DNA from: Solirubrobacterales bacterium 67-14
GTDB taxonomy: Bacteria > Actinomycetota > Thermoleophilia > Solirubrobacterales > 70-9
Assembly (NCBI GenBank): GCA_001897355.1
Contig: MKST01000011.1
Location: 105,870-169,869, forward strand
Direction: 5' to 3'
DNA length: 64,000 nt
The translations under genes were made by a program, and so were the position numbers. The notes beneath the pieces are model-generated. The model did not search any database. It was not told the DNA's origin and saw only the letters and a program-made list of their open reading frames with translations. This document shows, in pieces, positions 27,500-37,444 of this stretch (position 1 is its first letter; each line of letters opens with the position of its first letter).

Positions 27500-29209
27500 A
27501 TGCACCAAGCCGGGCCTACAGCGAAGCTCCGAATCGTCGCGATATCGCTAGCGATGCTCGTTGCGGCGCTGGTCTTCGCATCTCCCTCCGGCGCCGCTCT
27601 CGTTCCCCGCTTGGCGCTCGACGTCGTGCCCGGCCCCAGCGGGGCCTACCCGTTCGACGCGACCGAGCTGGACGGCGCGCTGCTCTTCTCCGCCCAAGCG
27701 GACAGCGGCAACGAGCTCTACGGCACCTCGGACGGCAAGTCGGCAAGACTGGTCAAGGATCTCCTCCCCGGTCCGGATAGCGGCGATCCCGGCCAGTTCG
27801 TCCGCTTCGGCGGCTTCGTCTACTTCCTCGCGTACGGGGAGAACACGGGCTACGAGATGTGGCGGACCGACGGACAGAACACAACCTTGTTCGCCGACCT
27901 GGTCCCGGGCCCGGACGAGAGCCAGATAGACGACCTGACCGTGGTCGGGGGCACGCTCTACTTCACCGCCCGCCTGCCGACCACGGGGACCGAGCTCTGG
28001 AAGACCGATGGGACAACGACCAAGATGGTCCAGGACCTGGAACCCGGGGTGGACGGTTCCGACCCCGAAGACCTGACGCCCTTCAACGGCCAGCTCTACT
28101 TCACCGCCGAAACGGCGGCGGCCGGCGAAGAGGTCTTCCGGACCGACGGCAACACGATCAACCTGGTCTACGACATCGAGCCGGGAAGCTCTTCGAGCTC
28201 ACCCGATGACCTGGCGGTGTTGGGATCCCACCTCTACTTCAGCGCCTACCAGACAGGCACCAGCCGGGAGCTGTGGCGAACCGACGGGACCACGACCGCG
28301 CTCTGGTCCGACATCTACCCGGGTGCCGGCTACGGCAGTCCGGACAACCTCGTCGCCTCCGGCAACCGTCTCTTCTTCGCCGCCGAAGACGGCACCCACG
28401 GCGAGGAGCCCTGGTCGACGGACGGAACCACCACCGCGATGGTCGCCGACATCGCCACGGGAACTAACGGTTCCGACCTCGAGAACATGGCGCCCTTCGG
28501 CGACGGGCGGGTCATCTTCAATGCCGAGGATCTCACCCACGGAGAAGAGCCCTGGGTCGCCGACGGCACCCACGCCAACCTGGTGGCCGACATCTGGCCT
28601 GGCGAAGAGGATTCCAGTCCCGACGGTTTCTTCTATCTGGACGGAACCTCATATTTCCGCGCCGAGGACGAGCAGCATGGATCCGAGCTGTGGGCGACGA
28701 ACGGGACCGGGGCGACGCTGGTCAAGGACATCCTGCCGGGCACGGACGGTTCCTCACCCCGGGAATTCTTCCCGTACCAGGGTGCGACCTGGTTCACCGC
28801 CGACGACGGCACTCACGGCCGCGAGTTCTGGAAGCTGATCCCGCCCGACGAGACGGTCACGATCAGCGCTCCGGCCCGCCTCCGGTTCCGGCCGAGCGGC
28901 CGGGCCGACCTGAAGCTGAGATGCCCGACCAGCGAGATCACCGGCCCCTGCTCCGGCAAGTTCACCTTGGCGACGAAGTCAAAGGTCCGGTTCCGGGGCA
29001 AGCGGAGGGTGGTCGCTTTCGCGAAGGGAAGCTTCCGGGCCGCCGCCGGACAGACCGACACGGTGATCGTGCGCATCGGTGCGGCCAAGCGACGGCTGCT
29101 GAAGAAGGTGGCCAAGGCCCGCAAGCTGACCCTGACCGCAAGGGTCAACGACCAAGCCGGAAACTCGGCTCGGGTGAAGATCCCGGTCAAGGCGGTGGCG
29201 CCGAGATGA
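27500..29209 (+). CDS. Exported ELWxxDGT-repeat protein 1
   Basis: A 569-aa protein with a signal peptide (hydrophobic segment about residues 10-30, then SPSGAA). Nine repeats of 45-48 aa follow, each with a core like TELWKTDGT, a D-[IL]-x-PG turn and an LYFxA strand, covering about residues 45-450. Such repeats probably form a beta-propeller. The last ~110 residues are a basic module with two cysteines in LKLRCP and GPCSGK and a Lys/Arg-rich end. Function unknown, and cell-surface attachment is plausible. It overlaps the paralogue downstream by 4 nt (ATGA), so the two are one operon inserted between proB and proA. Confidence 0.85.
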   Translation: MHQAGPTAKLRIVAISLAMLVAALVFASPSGAALVPRLALDVVPGPSGAYPFDATELDGALLFSAQADSGNELYGTSDGKSARLVKDLLPGPDSGDPGQFVRFGGFVYFLAYGENTGYEMWRTDGQNTTLFADLVPGPDESQIDDLTVVGGTLYFTARLPTTGTELWKTDGTTTKMVQDLEPGVDGSDPEDLTPFNGQLYFTAETAAAGEEVFRTDGNTINLVYDIEPGSSSSSPDDLAVLGSHLYFSAYQTGTSRELWRTDGTTTALWSDIYPGAGYGSPDNLVASGNRLFFAAEDGTHGEEPWSTDGTTTAMVADIATGTNGSDLENMAPFGDGRVIFNAEDLTHGEEPWVADGTHANLVADIWPGEEDSSPDGFFYLDGTSYFRAEDEQHGSELWATNGTGATLVKDILPGTDGSSPREFFPYQGATWFTADDGTHGREFWKLIPPDETVTISAPARLRFRPSGRADLKLRCPTSEITGPCSGKFTLATKSKVRFRGKRRVVAFAKGSFRAAAGQTDTVIVRIGAAKRRLLKKVAKARKLTLTARVNDQAGNSARVKIPVKAVAPR

Positions 29210-30888
29210 AGCGGATGCTCGCGATCCTCACTGCGTCTTTCCTCCTGTTGGCCGGGGTCGCCGCCCAGGCCGACGCGGCGCTCCCCCAGGCGGATCTCTT
29301 CGAGGACGTCAACCCGGGGCCGAGCGGCTCCCACGTGGGGGCCTTCCTCCCGATCGGCGATCGGTTCTGGACTTCCGCCGACTCGGGTCAGACGGGCCGT
29401 GAACCCTGGCTGTTGGATGACGGCAAGCTCAGCCTGATTTCCGACATCTCGCCGGGGCTCGGGTCTTCGGACCCCGGGCCGAGCGCGGAACTGGGTGGGT
29501 TCATCTACTTCTCTGCCACCGACCCCGATCACGGGATGGAACTGTGGCGGTCGAACGGCACCACCACCGAACTGGTCAAGGACATCGAGCCCGGACCGTC
29601 GAGTTCGTTTCCCGCGCAGCTGGTCCGGGCGGGAAACCGGATCTTCTTCTCCGCCGGAGACTCGACCAACGGCCGGGAGCTCTGGCAGGTCGACGGCGGC
29701 GTCGCGACTCTGGCCACTGACATCTACCCCGGCCTCGGTTCGTCCTCCCCGTCCTACCTGACCGCCTTCCAGGGGAAGGTCTATTTCTCCGCCTACACTC
29801 CGACCCACGGCACGGAGCTGTGGTCGAGCGACGGTGTGACCACCAGCGAGGTCTCCGACATCTACCCCGGTTCGGCGTCTTCCCAGCCGACCAACCTGAC
29901 CGTCGCCGGCGGGCTCCTCTACCTGGCGGCCGGAGAAGGGGTCTCCGGCAATGAGCTCTACAAGAGCAGCGGCGGCCCGCCGACGCTGGTCAAGGACATC
30001 GAGCCCAGCGCCACCTCGTCCTACCCGGACCAGATGGCCGCAATCGGCGGCAAGCTCTTCTTCCGGGCCCAGAACGCGACCTCCGGCTCGGAACCGTGGA
30101 TCTCGGACGGGACCACGACTACACAGATCATCGACCTCGCACCCGGCCCCGAGTCCTCTTACGCGGCCAACTTCACGGAGATGGGAGGTACGGTCTACTT
30201 CTCTGCCCTCATACCGGATTCCGGCTCCAGGCTCTTCCGTACGGACGGGACCACCGTGCAGTTGGCGACCGATCAGTTCCCCGACGACTCGCGCGGCATC
30301 TACGGGCTGAAGGCAACCGGCGGACGACTCTATTTCGCGATGAATATTCCCGCCACGGGATATGAGCCCTGGGTCTTCGACCAGACCGGCGTCCACATGG
30401 TGCGGGACATCCTGGCCGGCCCCGAGGGGTCGGGCCCGACCGGCTTCACCGAGTACGGCGACGGTGTCATCTTCGGCGCCGACGATGGCATCCACGGATC
30501 CGAGCCCTGGCTGATCCACCCCGACCGGGAGGTCAAGGTCACGCTGCTCGGCTCCAGACTGGGCGTTTCGAAGAAGGGGTTCACCGGGCTGAAACTGGCC
30601 TGTCCAGGGAACGAGGCCAACGGGCCGTGCAGCTCGAAGATCTCGGTCACGACCCGCAAGCCGGTGCGGGTTCGCGGCAAGCGCCGCAAGGTGACCCTTT
30701 CGCGCAAGTCGATCCAGGTGCTGCCCGGGAACACAGGCACCGCCCGCCTCACTTTCAGCCGCAAGAACATCCGGCTGCTCAGGCGCTCCCCCGCGGCCCG
30801 CCGGGTCCTGATCACGGTCAAAGCCGCCGACAACGCCGGCAACGAGCAGACGATCAAGAAGAAGTACAGACTGGGTCGGCCCGCCTAG
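29206..30888 (+). CDS. Exported ELWxxDGT-repeat protein 2 (paralogue)
   Basis: A 560-aa paralogue of the upstream protein. It has a signal peptide (KRMLAILTASFLLLAGVAAQ, residues 2-21). Nine ELWxxDGT-type repeats follow, some degenerate (MELWRSNGT, NELYKSSGG, SRLFRTDGT). It ends with the same C-terminal basic module with LKLACP and GPCSSK. The true start is the ATG at 29206, which overlaps the previous stop. The frame is open further upstream but that part is noise. Its stop TAG shares the palindrome CTAG with the stop of proB on the other strand. Confidence 0.87.
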   Translation: MKRMLAILTASFLLLAGVAAQADAALPQADLFEDVNPGPSGSHVGAFLPIGDRFWTSADSGQTGREPWLLDDGKLSLISDISPGLGSSDPGPSAELGGFIYFSATDPDHGMELWRSNGTTTELVKDIEPGPSSSFPAQLVRAGNRIFFSAGDSTNGRELWQVDGGVATLATDIYPGLGSSSPSYLTAFQGKVYFSAYTPTHGTELWSSDGVTTSEVSDIYPGSASSQPTNLTVAGGLLYLAAGEGVSGNELYKSSGGPPTLVKDIEPSATSSYPDQMAAIGGKLFFRAQNATSGSEPWISDGTTTTQIIDLAPGPESSYAANFTEMGGTVYFSALIPDSGSRLFRTDGTTVQLATDQFPDDSRGIYGLKATGGRLYFAMNIPATGYEPWVFDQTGVHMVRDILAGPEGSGPTGFTEYGDGVIFGADDGIHGSEPWLIHPDREVKVTLLGSRLGVSKKGFTGLKLACPGNEANGPCSSKISVTTRKPVRVRGKRRKVTLSRKSIQVLPGNTGTARLTFSRKNIRLLRRSPAARRVLITVKAADNAGNEQTIKKKYRLGRPA

Positions 30889-31973
30889 GCCAAGACGAAG
30901 TAGTCGCGGTGGATCAGTTCCTCCGCCGCCTGAGGCATCAGTTCGAGCACTTCGGCGCTCTTCATGCCCTTGATCCGGTCGGCCTCGCCGGCCGAGTAGT
31001 TGGCGATTCCCTTGCCGATGACCGTGCTGCCGGCAACCACCTCCACCGCGTCGCCGGCCTCGAAGGCGCCCTCGATCGCGGTCACCCCGACCGGCAGCAG
31101 ACTCGAGCCGCTCTTTCTCAGGACGCGGGCGGCGCCGTCGTCGACCACGATCCGCCCGGCGACCGGCTTGGCGTACCGGAGCCATTGCTTGAAGGCCGGC
31201 GCGTCGCTGCGCATCGCCCGGAAGCAGGTTCCGGTCGGCTCACCGGCGGCGGCGCTCGCCAGGGTACCGTCGACGGTCCCGTTGCAGATCCTCACCTCGA
31301 TGCCGGAGCCGCTGGCCATGCCCGCCGCAGCGACCTTGCTGCGCATGCCGCCGGTGCCGAAGGCCGAGGTCCGGTCGCCGATCTCCATCGAGTCCAGTTC
31401 GGCCGGGTCGCTCACCTCCTCGATCAGGCTTGCTTCCGGGTCGTGGGACGGATCGGCCGTGTAGACGCCGTCGGTATTGGTCAACAGGACCAGTAGCCGC
31501 GCCTCGAGCATGATCGCCACCTGGGCAGCGAGGAAGTCGTTGTCGCCGAAGGTGATCTCGTCGGTGGCCGTGGTGTCGTTCTCGTTGATCACCGGCACCA
31601 CACCCCAGTCGAGCAGCCGGCGCAGGGTCTGGCGGGCGTTTACGTAGGTGGTCCGGTTGGCGACGTCGGAAGCGGTCAGCAGCACCTGCGCGGCGGCCGC
31701 CTCACCGGCCTCCAGCCGGGTTTCGTACTCACGGAAAAGCGAACCCTGGCCGACCGCCGAGGCGGCTTGCAGTTCGTCGATCGCCCGCGGCCTTGCCTCC
31801 AGCCCGAGCAGCCGGATGCCCCGGGCGATCGAACCCGACGTGACCATGACCAGCGATTCCCCACCTCGCCTCAGCGCAGCGGCCTGCGCACAGACGGAAT
31901 CGAGAACCTCGGTCCGCAGGCCCCCGTCATCCGCCGAAACAATCGACGATCCAAGTTTCACCACCAGAGTCAT
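30885..31973 (-). CDS. proB: Glutamate 5-kinase
   Basis: First committed step of proline synthesis: ATP-dependent phosphorylation of glutamate. The amino-acid kinase domain covers residues 1-260 (VVKLGSSIVS, VTSGSIARGIRLLG, NENDTTATDEITFGDND, GTGGMRSKVAAAG). The C-terminal PUA domain (about 275-355) starts VDDGAARVLRKSGSSLLP. The length (362 aa) is typical of PUA-containing enzymes, which are feedback-inhibited by proline. It lies 8 nt downstream of obgE, so it is read in the obgE transcript rather than with proA. Confidence 0.97.
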   Translation of the reverse strand: MTLVVKLGSSIVSADDGGLRTEVLDSVCAQAAALRRGGESLVMVTSGSIARGIRLLGLEARPRAIDELQAASAVGQGSLFREYETRLEAGEAAAAQVLLTASDVANRTTYVNARQTLRRLLDWGVVPVINENDTTATDEITFGDNDFLAAQVAIMLEARLLVLLTNTDGVYTADPSHDPEASLIEEVSDPAELDSMEIGDRTSAFGTGGMRSKVAAAGMASGSGIEVRICNGTVDGTLASAAAGEPTGTCFRAMRSDAPAFKQWLRYAKPVAGRIVVDDGAARVLRKSGSSLLPVGVTAIEGAFEAGDAVEVVAGSTVIGKGIANYSAGEADRIKGMKSAEVLELMPQAAEELIHRDYFVLA

Positions 31974-31981
31974 AAGGAGCC

Positions 31982-33343
<1,362 letters not shown>

Positions 33344-33598
33344 TTACTCCGCAGGAGTAACGGAGATGGTGCGACCGCGGCGGCCGGGCTTGAACTCGAC
33401 CGTGCCGGGGCGGGTGGCGAAAATGGTGTGGTCGCGGCCGAGGCCGGTGCCGTCGCCGGGCCAGAACTTGGTGCCGCGCTGGCGGACGATGATCTCGCCG
33501 CCGGAGACGGTTTCGCCGGCGAAGACCTTCACCCCGAGCATCTTGGGGTTCGAGTCACGGCCGTTCCTCGAGGATCCGAGTCCTTTCTTATGCGCCAT
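33344..33598 (-). CDS. rpmA: 50S ribosomal protein L27
   Basis: Large-subunit protein whose N-terminus reaches the peptidyl-transferase centre. The 84-aa product begins [17 protein letters not shown] with the usual core ending in [11 protein letters not shown]. No N-terminal cleavage extension is present, unlike firmicutes. Its ATG lies 11 nt inside the 3' end of rplU, so translation is coupled. A terminator follows. Confidence 0.98.
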   Translation of the reverse strand: MAHKKGLGSSRNGRDSNPKMLGVKVFAGETVSGGEIIVRQRGTKFWPGDGTGLGRDHTIFATRPGTVEFKPGRRGRTISVTPAE

Positions 33599-34136
33599 CG
33601 GTGTCCTCCTTCTTCGTCGCCGGCTTCTTCGCGGCGGGCTTCTTGGCGGCCGGCTTCTTCGCGGCTGCCTTGGTTTCAGTCTTGGTTTCGGCCTTGGCGG
33701 CGGGCTTCTTCGCCGCCGGCTTCTTGGCCGGGGCCTTCTTCTCGGCGGTTTCCGCCTTGGCCTTGGTCTCGGCCTTCGGCTTCTCCTCCGCCTTGCCGGC
33801 TGCGGCCTTCTTCGGCGCGGCCTTCTTGGCGCCGCCTCCGAGCGAGGTCACTTCCAGCTTCGTCAACTCGGCCCGGTGGCCGGCCCGACGGCTGTAGCCC
33901 TTCTTCGGCTTGTACTTGAAGACCTTGATCTTGTCGCCGCGGAGATGCTCGGTGACGGTCGCCTCGATCTTGATCTTCTCAAGGCCCTTTGCGTCAACGA
34001 CGATTTCCTTGTCCTTGAACAGGACCGGCTTCAGCGCGACCTTGTCGCCCGCTTCGGCCTTCAGGCGATCAACGACCAGGACCGAGCCCTGCTCGACCCG
34101 GTACTGCTTGCCACCACTTTCAACAACCGCGTACAT
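33588..34136 (-). CDS. rplU: 50S ribosomal protein L21 with long Lys/Ala/Pro tail
   Basis: Large-subunit protein that binds 23S rRNA. Residues 1-105 are normal L21 ([29 protein letters not shown]). The remaining ~77 residues are a disordered tail built from AKKPAAK-type repeats, like histone H1 or mycobacterial HU tails. Total length is 182 aa against about 103 for ordinary L21. I use the ATG at 34136 (MYAVVE), not the ORF start 12 nt upstream. The tail overlaps the start of rpmA. Confidence 0.96.
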   Translation of the reverse strand: MYAVVESGGKQYRVEQGSVLVVDRLKAEAGDKVALKPVLFKDKEIVVDAKGLEKIKIEATVTEHLRGDKIKVFKYKPKKGYSRRAGHRAELTKLEVTSLGGGAKKAAPKKAAAGKAEEKPKAETKAKAETAEKKAPAKKPAAKKPAAKAETKTETKAAAKKPAAKKPAAKKPATKKEDTDGA

Positions 34137-34207
34137 GTTTGAACTCAAATCCTTGTCTGGTCTCTAAGACGTAAGTCTTCTCAGCCTTCAGTCGGCGGGA
34201 CTGAGGA
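34137..34207 (-). promoter_or_regulatory. rne-rplU spacer with two hairpins
   Basis: This 71-nt spacer holds a 6-bp stem right after the rne stop (34188-34193 with 34199-34204) and a 5-bp stem (34166-34170 with 34175-34179). They could be an RNase processing site or an r-protein leader for rplU-rpmA. No U-tract suggests termination. Confidence 0.3.
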
Positions 34208-36214
34208 TCAACTGCCGGCGTCGGCCTTCTTGCGACCACGCCTGCGTCGTCCGCGCCTCAGGCCGAACGGGCCGGATTTTACCGGTTTGTCCTCTTTTTC
34301 ACCGTCTTCGTCCTTTTTCGGCGCAGATTCGGCTTCCGGCTTGGGCTTGCCCCCGCCGTCGGACCTCTTCCTCTGACCGTCCCCGGAGCGTTTCTCCTGG
34401 GTATCGGCCTCTCCGCCGGCCTTCTTCTGCTGGCTCGCCCGGCCGCTGCCGGAACCGTTCTTCTTCGCGGCCGGCTTCTTCTTCGCCTCCTCGGGCTGGG
34501 CTTCCTCGGGCAGCAGCTCGGCCACCGCCGAGGCCCGCTCGACCGACTCGATCCGCACCATCTTGCGTTCACCGACCACGTTCGCGGCCCCGGTGATGCT
34601 GATGATGTACGAGTCGATCCGGGCGATCGCGTCGTCGGCGTTGTACATGTGCGGCTCCTCGACCTTGACGAAGACCTCTTCGCCCGGGCGGAAGGGCAGT
34701 GCCCTTTCCTCGATCGTCTTCTTCTCACCGGACTCGATCAGCTCGAAGTTGTCGATCGCCAGCGCTTCCCCACCTTCGAAGTGGAACTGCTTGCCGGTCT
34801 CCTGCTCGAGCTCGAGCAGGCCGGAATCGGGATCGTTGAGCAGGGCCGCCACCTTCGGGTTGACCCGGATCAGGAAGGCCTCGTCCTGCTTGTGGTCGGC
34901 GGCGATCTCGTTCATCTTGCGCAGACCTTCGAGGGCCACCGTCTCGGCCGAGAGCACCACGCCCTCGCCTTCGCAGGTCGGGCACTGGACGGTGAGGATC
35001 TCCCTGACCCCGTCGGTGATGTTCTGACGGGTCATCTCGACCAGGCCCAGGGGCGAGATCTCGACCAGGTAGCTCTTCGACTTGTCGGCGTCGAGGGCGT
35101 CACGCAGGGTGCCCAGCACCTTGTCGCGGTTCTTGCCCTTGGCCATGTCGATGAAGTCGATGACGATGATGCCGCCGATGTCGCGCAGCCTCAGCTGGCG
35201 GACCACCTCGCTCGCGGCTTCGGTGTTGACCTTGGTGATCGTCTCCTCGAGGCCGCCCTTCCCGCGCCCGGTGAACGAGCCGGAGTTGACGTCGATCACG
35301 GTCAGCGCCTCGGTGTAGTCGATGATCAGGTAGCCACCGGAAGGCAGGTCGATGCGGCGACCGAGGGTCGAGTTGATCGCCTTCTCGATCTCCCATTTCT
35401 CGAACAGCGGCTTCTTGCCCTTGTAATGCTCGACTCCCTCGACCAGCTCCGGCGCGGTGCGCTGGAAGAAGCTGGTCACCCGGTCGAACTGCTTCTGGTC
35501 GTCGATGATCGCCTTGTCGAACTCGTTGAGGAAGACGTCACGCAGCACCCGCACCGGCAGGTCCTGCTCCTGGAAGACGAGCGAGGGCGCCTTGGCGTCC
35601 TTCTGCCGCTTCTCCAGCACGTCGTTGAGGCGGTGCAGGTAGGCGATCTCCCGGACGAAGTCGGCCTTCTTGGCGCCGTGGGCGGCGGTGCGGACGATCA
35701 GCCCACCGGGGCCGTCGTAGGTCCGGCTGACCATGCGGCGCAGGCGGTCGCGCTCCTTGTCACCGAGCCGGCGGCTCACCCCCACCCCGGAGCCGTTCGG
35801 CGCGTAGACCAGGTAGCGGCCGGCGATCGTCACGTTCATCGAGAGGCGGGCTCCCTTCGACTTGATCGGATCCTTGATCACCTGGACCAGGATCTCCTGC
35901 TTGGGCTTGATCAGCTCGTCGATCCGCCGGCCCTGGCCGCGGCCCCGGCGGGGAGCCTGCTGGCCGTCCGGCAGCAGGATCTCGTCGACGTGCAGGAAGC
36001 CGTTGCGCTCCAGGCCGATGTCGACGAAGGCCGCTTCCATCCCGGGCAGGACGTTGTCGACCTTGCCCAGGTAGATGTTCCCGACCAGGGAGCGGCCGCC
36101 CCGGCGTTCGATGTAGACCTCGGCGACCTCACGCTTTGACTTGACGGTCTTGGCCTCGAGCACGGCCACGCGGGTCTCGCCGCGGTCGGCCGAAACAACA
36201 ATCGTTTTTTTCAT
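34208..36214 (-). CDS. rne: Ribonuclease E/G family protein
   Basis: Endoribonuclease of mRNA decay and rRNA/tRNA processing. An S1 domain is near residues 38-125 (GNIYLGKVDNVLPGMEAAFV), then the RNase H-like and DNase I-like catalytic region (TVIDVNSGSF with the metal Asp, IIVIDFIDM). The Zn-link CPTCEGEG follows near 410. A basic, Ser/Lys/Arg-rich disordered tail runs from about 565 to 668. It lacks the N-terminal extension of mycobacterial RNase E. Followed by rplU-rpmA, a conserved order. Confidence 0.95.
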   Translation of the reverse strand: MKKTIVVSADRGETRVAVLEAKTVKSKREVAEVYIERRGGRSLVGNIYLGKVDNVLPGMEAAFVDIGLERNGFLHVDEILLPDGQQAPRRGRGQGRRIDELIKPKQEILVQVIKDPIKSKGARLSMNVTIAGRYLVYAPNGSGVGVSRRLGDKERDRLRRMVSRTYDGPGGLIVRTAAHGAKKADFVREIAYLHRLNDVLEKRQKDAKAPSLVFQEQDLPVRVLRDVFLNEFDKAIIDDQKQFDRVTSFFQRTAPELVEGVEHYKGKKPLFEKWEIEKAINSTLGRRIDLPSGGYLIIDYTEALTVIDVNSGSFTGRGKGGLEETITKVNTEAASEVVRQLRLRDIGGIIVIDFIDMAKGKNRDKVLGTLRDALDADKSKSYLVEISPLGLVEMTRQNITDGVREILTVQCPTCEGEGVVLSAETVALEGLRKMNEIAADHKQDEAFLIRVNPKVAALLNDPDSGLLELEQETGKQFHFEGGEALAIDNFELIESGEKKTIEERALPFRPGEEVFVKVEEPHMYNADDAIARIDSYIISITGAANVVGERKMVRIESVERASAVAELLPEEAQPEEAKKKPAAKKNGSGSGRASQQKKAGGEADTQEKRSGDGQRKRSDGGGKPKPEAESAPKKDEDGEKEDKPVKSGPFGLRRGRRRRGRKKADAGS

Positions 36215-36256
36215 GTTCTAAGTCGTTTTCCGTTCAGATTGGATGCCCTTGGATCA

Positions 36257-37444
36257 TCAGTTGATCCACGGGTTCCTCTGGGCGGCGTGCGACTCGATGT
36301 GAATGCTCTGCAGGACCCCGATCATCAGGAAGGTCGAGATGATCGCCGACCCCCCGTAGCTCATCAGCGGCAAGGGTATGCCGGTGATCGGCATGATGCC
36401 GAGGTTCATTCCCACGTTTACGAAGACCTGGAAGATGATCGCGGTGGCAATTCCAGCCGCGACCAGGGTTCCGTAGAAATTCTTCGAGAGCGTCATCAGA
36501 CGCAGCGCCCGCCAGAAGAGCAGGGCGAAAAGGGATAAGACCAGCGCCGCGCCGACGAATCCGTAACGCTCGGCGACCACGGCGAAAATGAAGTCCGTGT
36601 GCCGCTCGGGCACGAAGCCGAAACGGGACTGGGTGGCCTGGTTTCCTCGGCCGGTGGTTCCACCGGCTCCGATTCCGACCTTGGCCTGATTTTGCTGGTA
36701 GCCCGCGTCACCGATATCGGACGAAGGGCTGAGGAACGAAGTCAATCGTTCCGTCTGATACTCCTTGAGCACCGGGTGCCCGGCCGCCGGAAGGGCGACC
36801 AGGACGACGGCGACAAAAACTGCGAGGACGGCCCCGATCGCGGCCAGGTGCAGCCAGCGAACGCCGGCCGCGACCATGATCGCGAAAGTGATCGCGGCGA
36901 ACACCAGCGACGTGCCCAGGTCCTGAAGCAGGACCAGGCCAGTCGGCAGGAGGCCGAGCGCGAGGATGCGGATCGTCCTTTGACCTTCGGAGCCCCTGCG
37001 GGCGCCGTCGATCACGAATCCGGCCAGGGCAAGGATCAAAAGCAGCTTGCCCAACTCGGCCGGTTGGAAGGTGAAGAAAGGAAGTTCAAGTTGGTTCGTC
37101 GACCCGCGTGCGGCCACGCCGAAAGTGAACACCGCGAAAATCGAGGCGCACAAGAACGTGTAGATACCGACACGTAGTTCCCGGAAACGGGAATAGTCGA
37201 TGCGGGAGACGGCAATCATTCCGATGATTCCGACCAAACCATAAAGAGCCTGGCGCTGGACGTACTCCTGGGGTGCCCCGGCGATCACCGTGTTGGACGC
37301 TTCGTAGAGCGTGAAAAGGGAGCAGGCGATCAGGCCCAGAGCGGAAAAAGCCAGCCAGCCATCCATCCCGGCGAGTCCCACCCGCTCCAGCAGATTGACC
37401 CGCTGTTTCGGTGCGTGGCGCGGTAGCCGCGAGGATTCCATCAC
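36257..37444 (-). CDS. rodA: Peptidoglycan glycosyltransferase RodA
   Basis: SEDS-family polymerase that elongates glycan strands from lipid II together with a class B PBP. The 395-aa protein has about ten membrane helices and ends with the SEDS signature GIPLPLMSYGGSAII. The catalytic Asp region lies in the large loop after RHTDFIFAVVAE. The ATG overlaps the mrdA stop (ATGA). It is the last gene of mreC-mreD-mrdA-rodA, which identifies it as the elongation (RodA) rather than division (FtsW) member. Confidence 0.95.
   Translation of the reverse strand: MMESSRLPRHAPKQRVNLLERVGLAGMDGWLAFSALGLIACSLFTLYEASNTVIAGAPQEYVQRQALYGLVGIIGMIAVSRIDYSRFRELRVGIYTFLCASIFAVFTFGVAARGSTNQLELPFFTFQPAELGKLLLILALAGFVIDGARRGSEGQRTIRILALGLLPTGLVLLQDLGTSLVFAAITFAIMVAAGVRWLHLAAIGAVLAVFVAVVLVALPAAGHPVLKEYQTERLTSFLSPSSDIGDAGYQQNQAKVGIGAGGTTGRGNQATQSRFGFVPERHTDFIFAVVAERYGFVGAALVLSLFALLFWRALRLMTLSKNFYGTLVAAGIATAIIFQVFVNVGMNLGIMPITGIPLPLMSYGGSAIISTFLMIGVLQSIHIESHAAQRNPWIN

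Noticed and set aside
28813-31185. A 790-codon minus-strand frame antisense to the ELWxxDGT pair
   Set aside because: It mirrors the codon bias of the real genes, has no start context, no domain motif and runs into proB.
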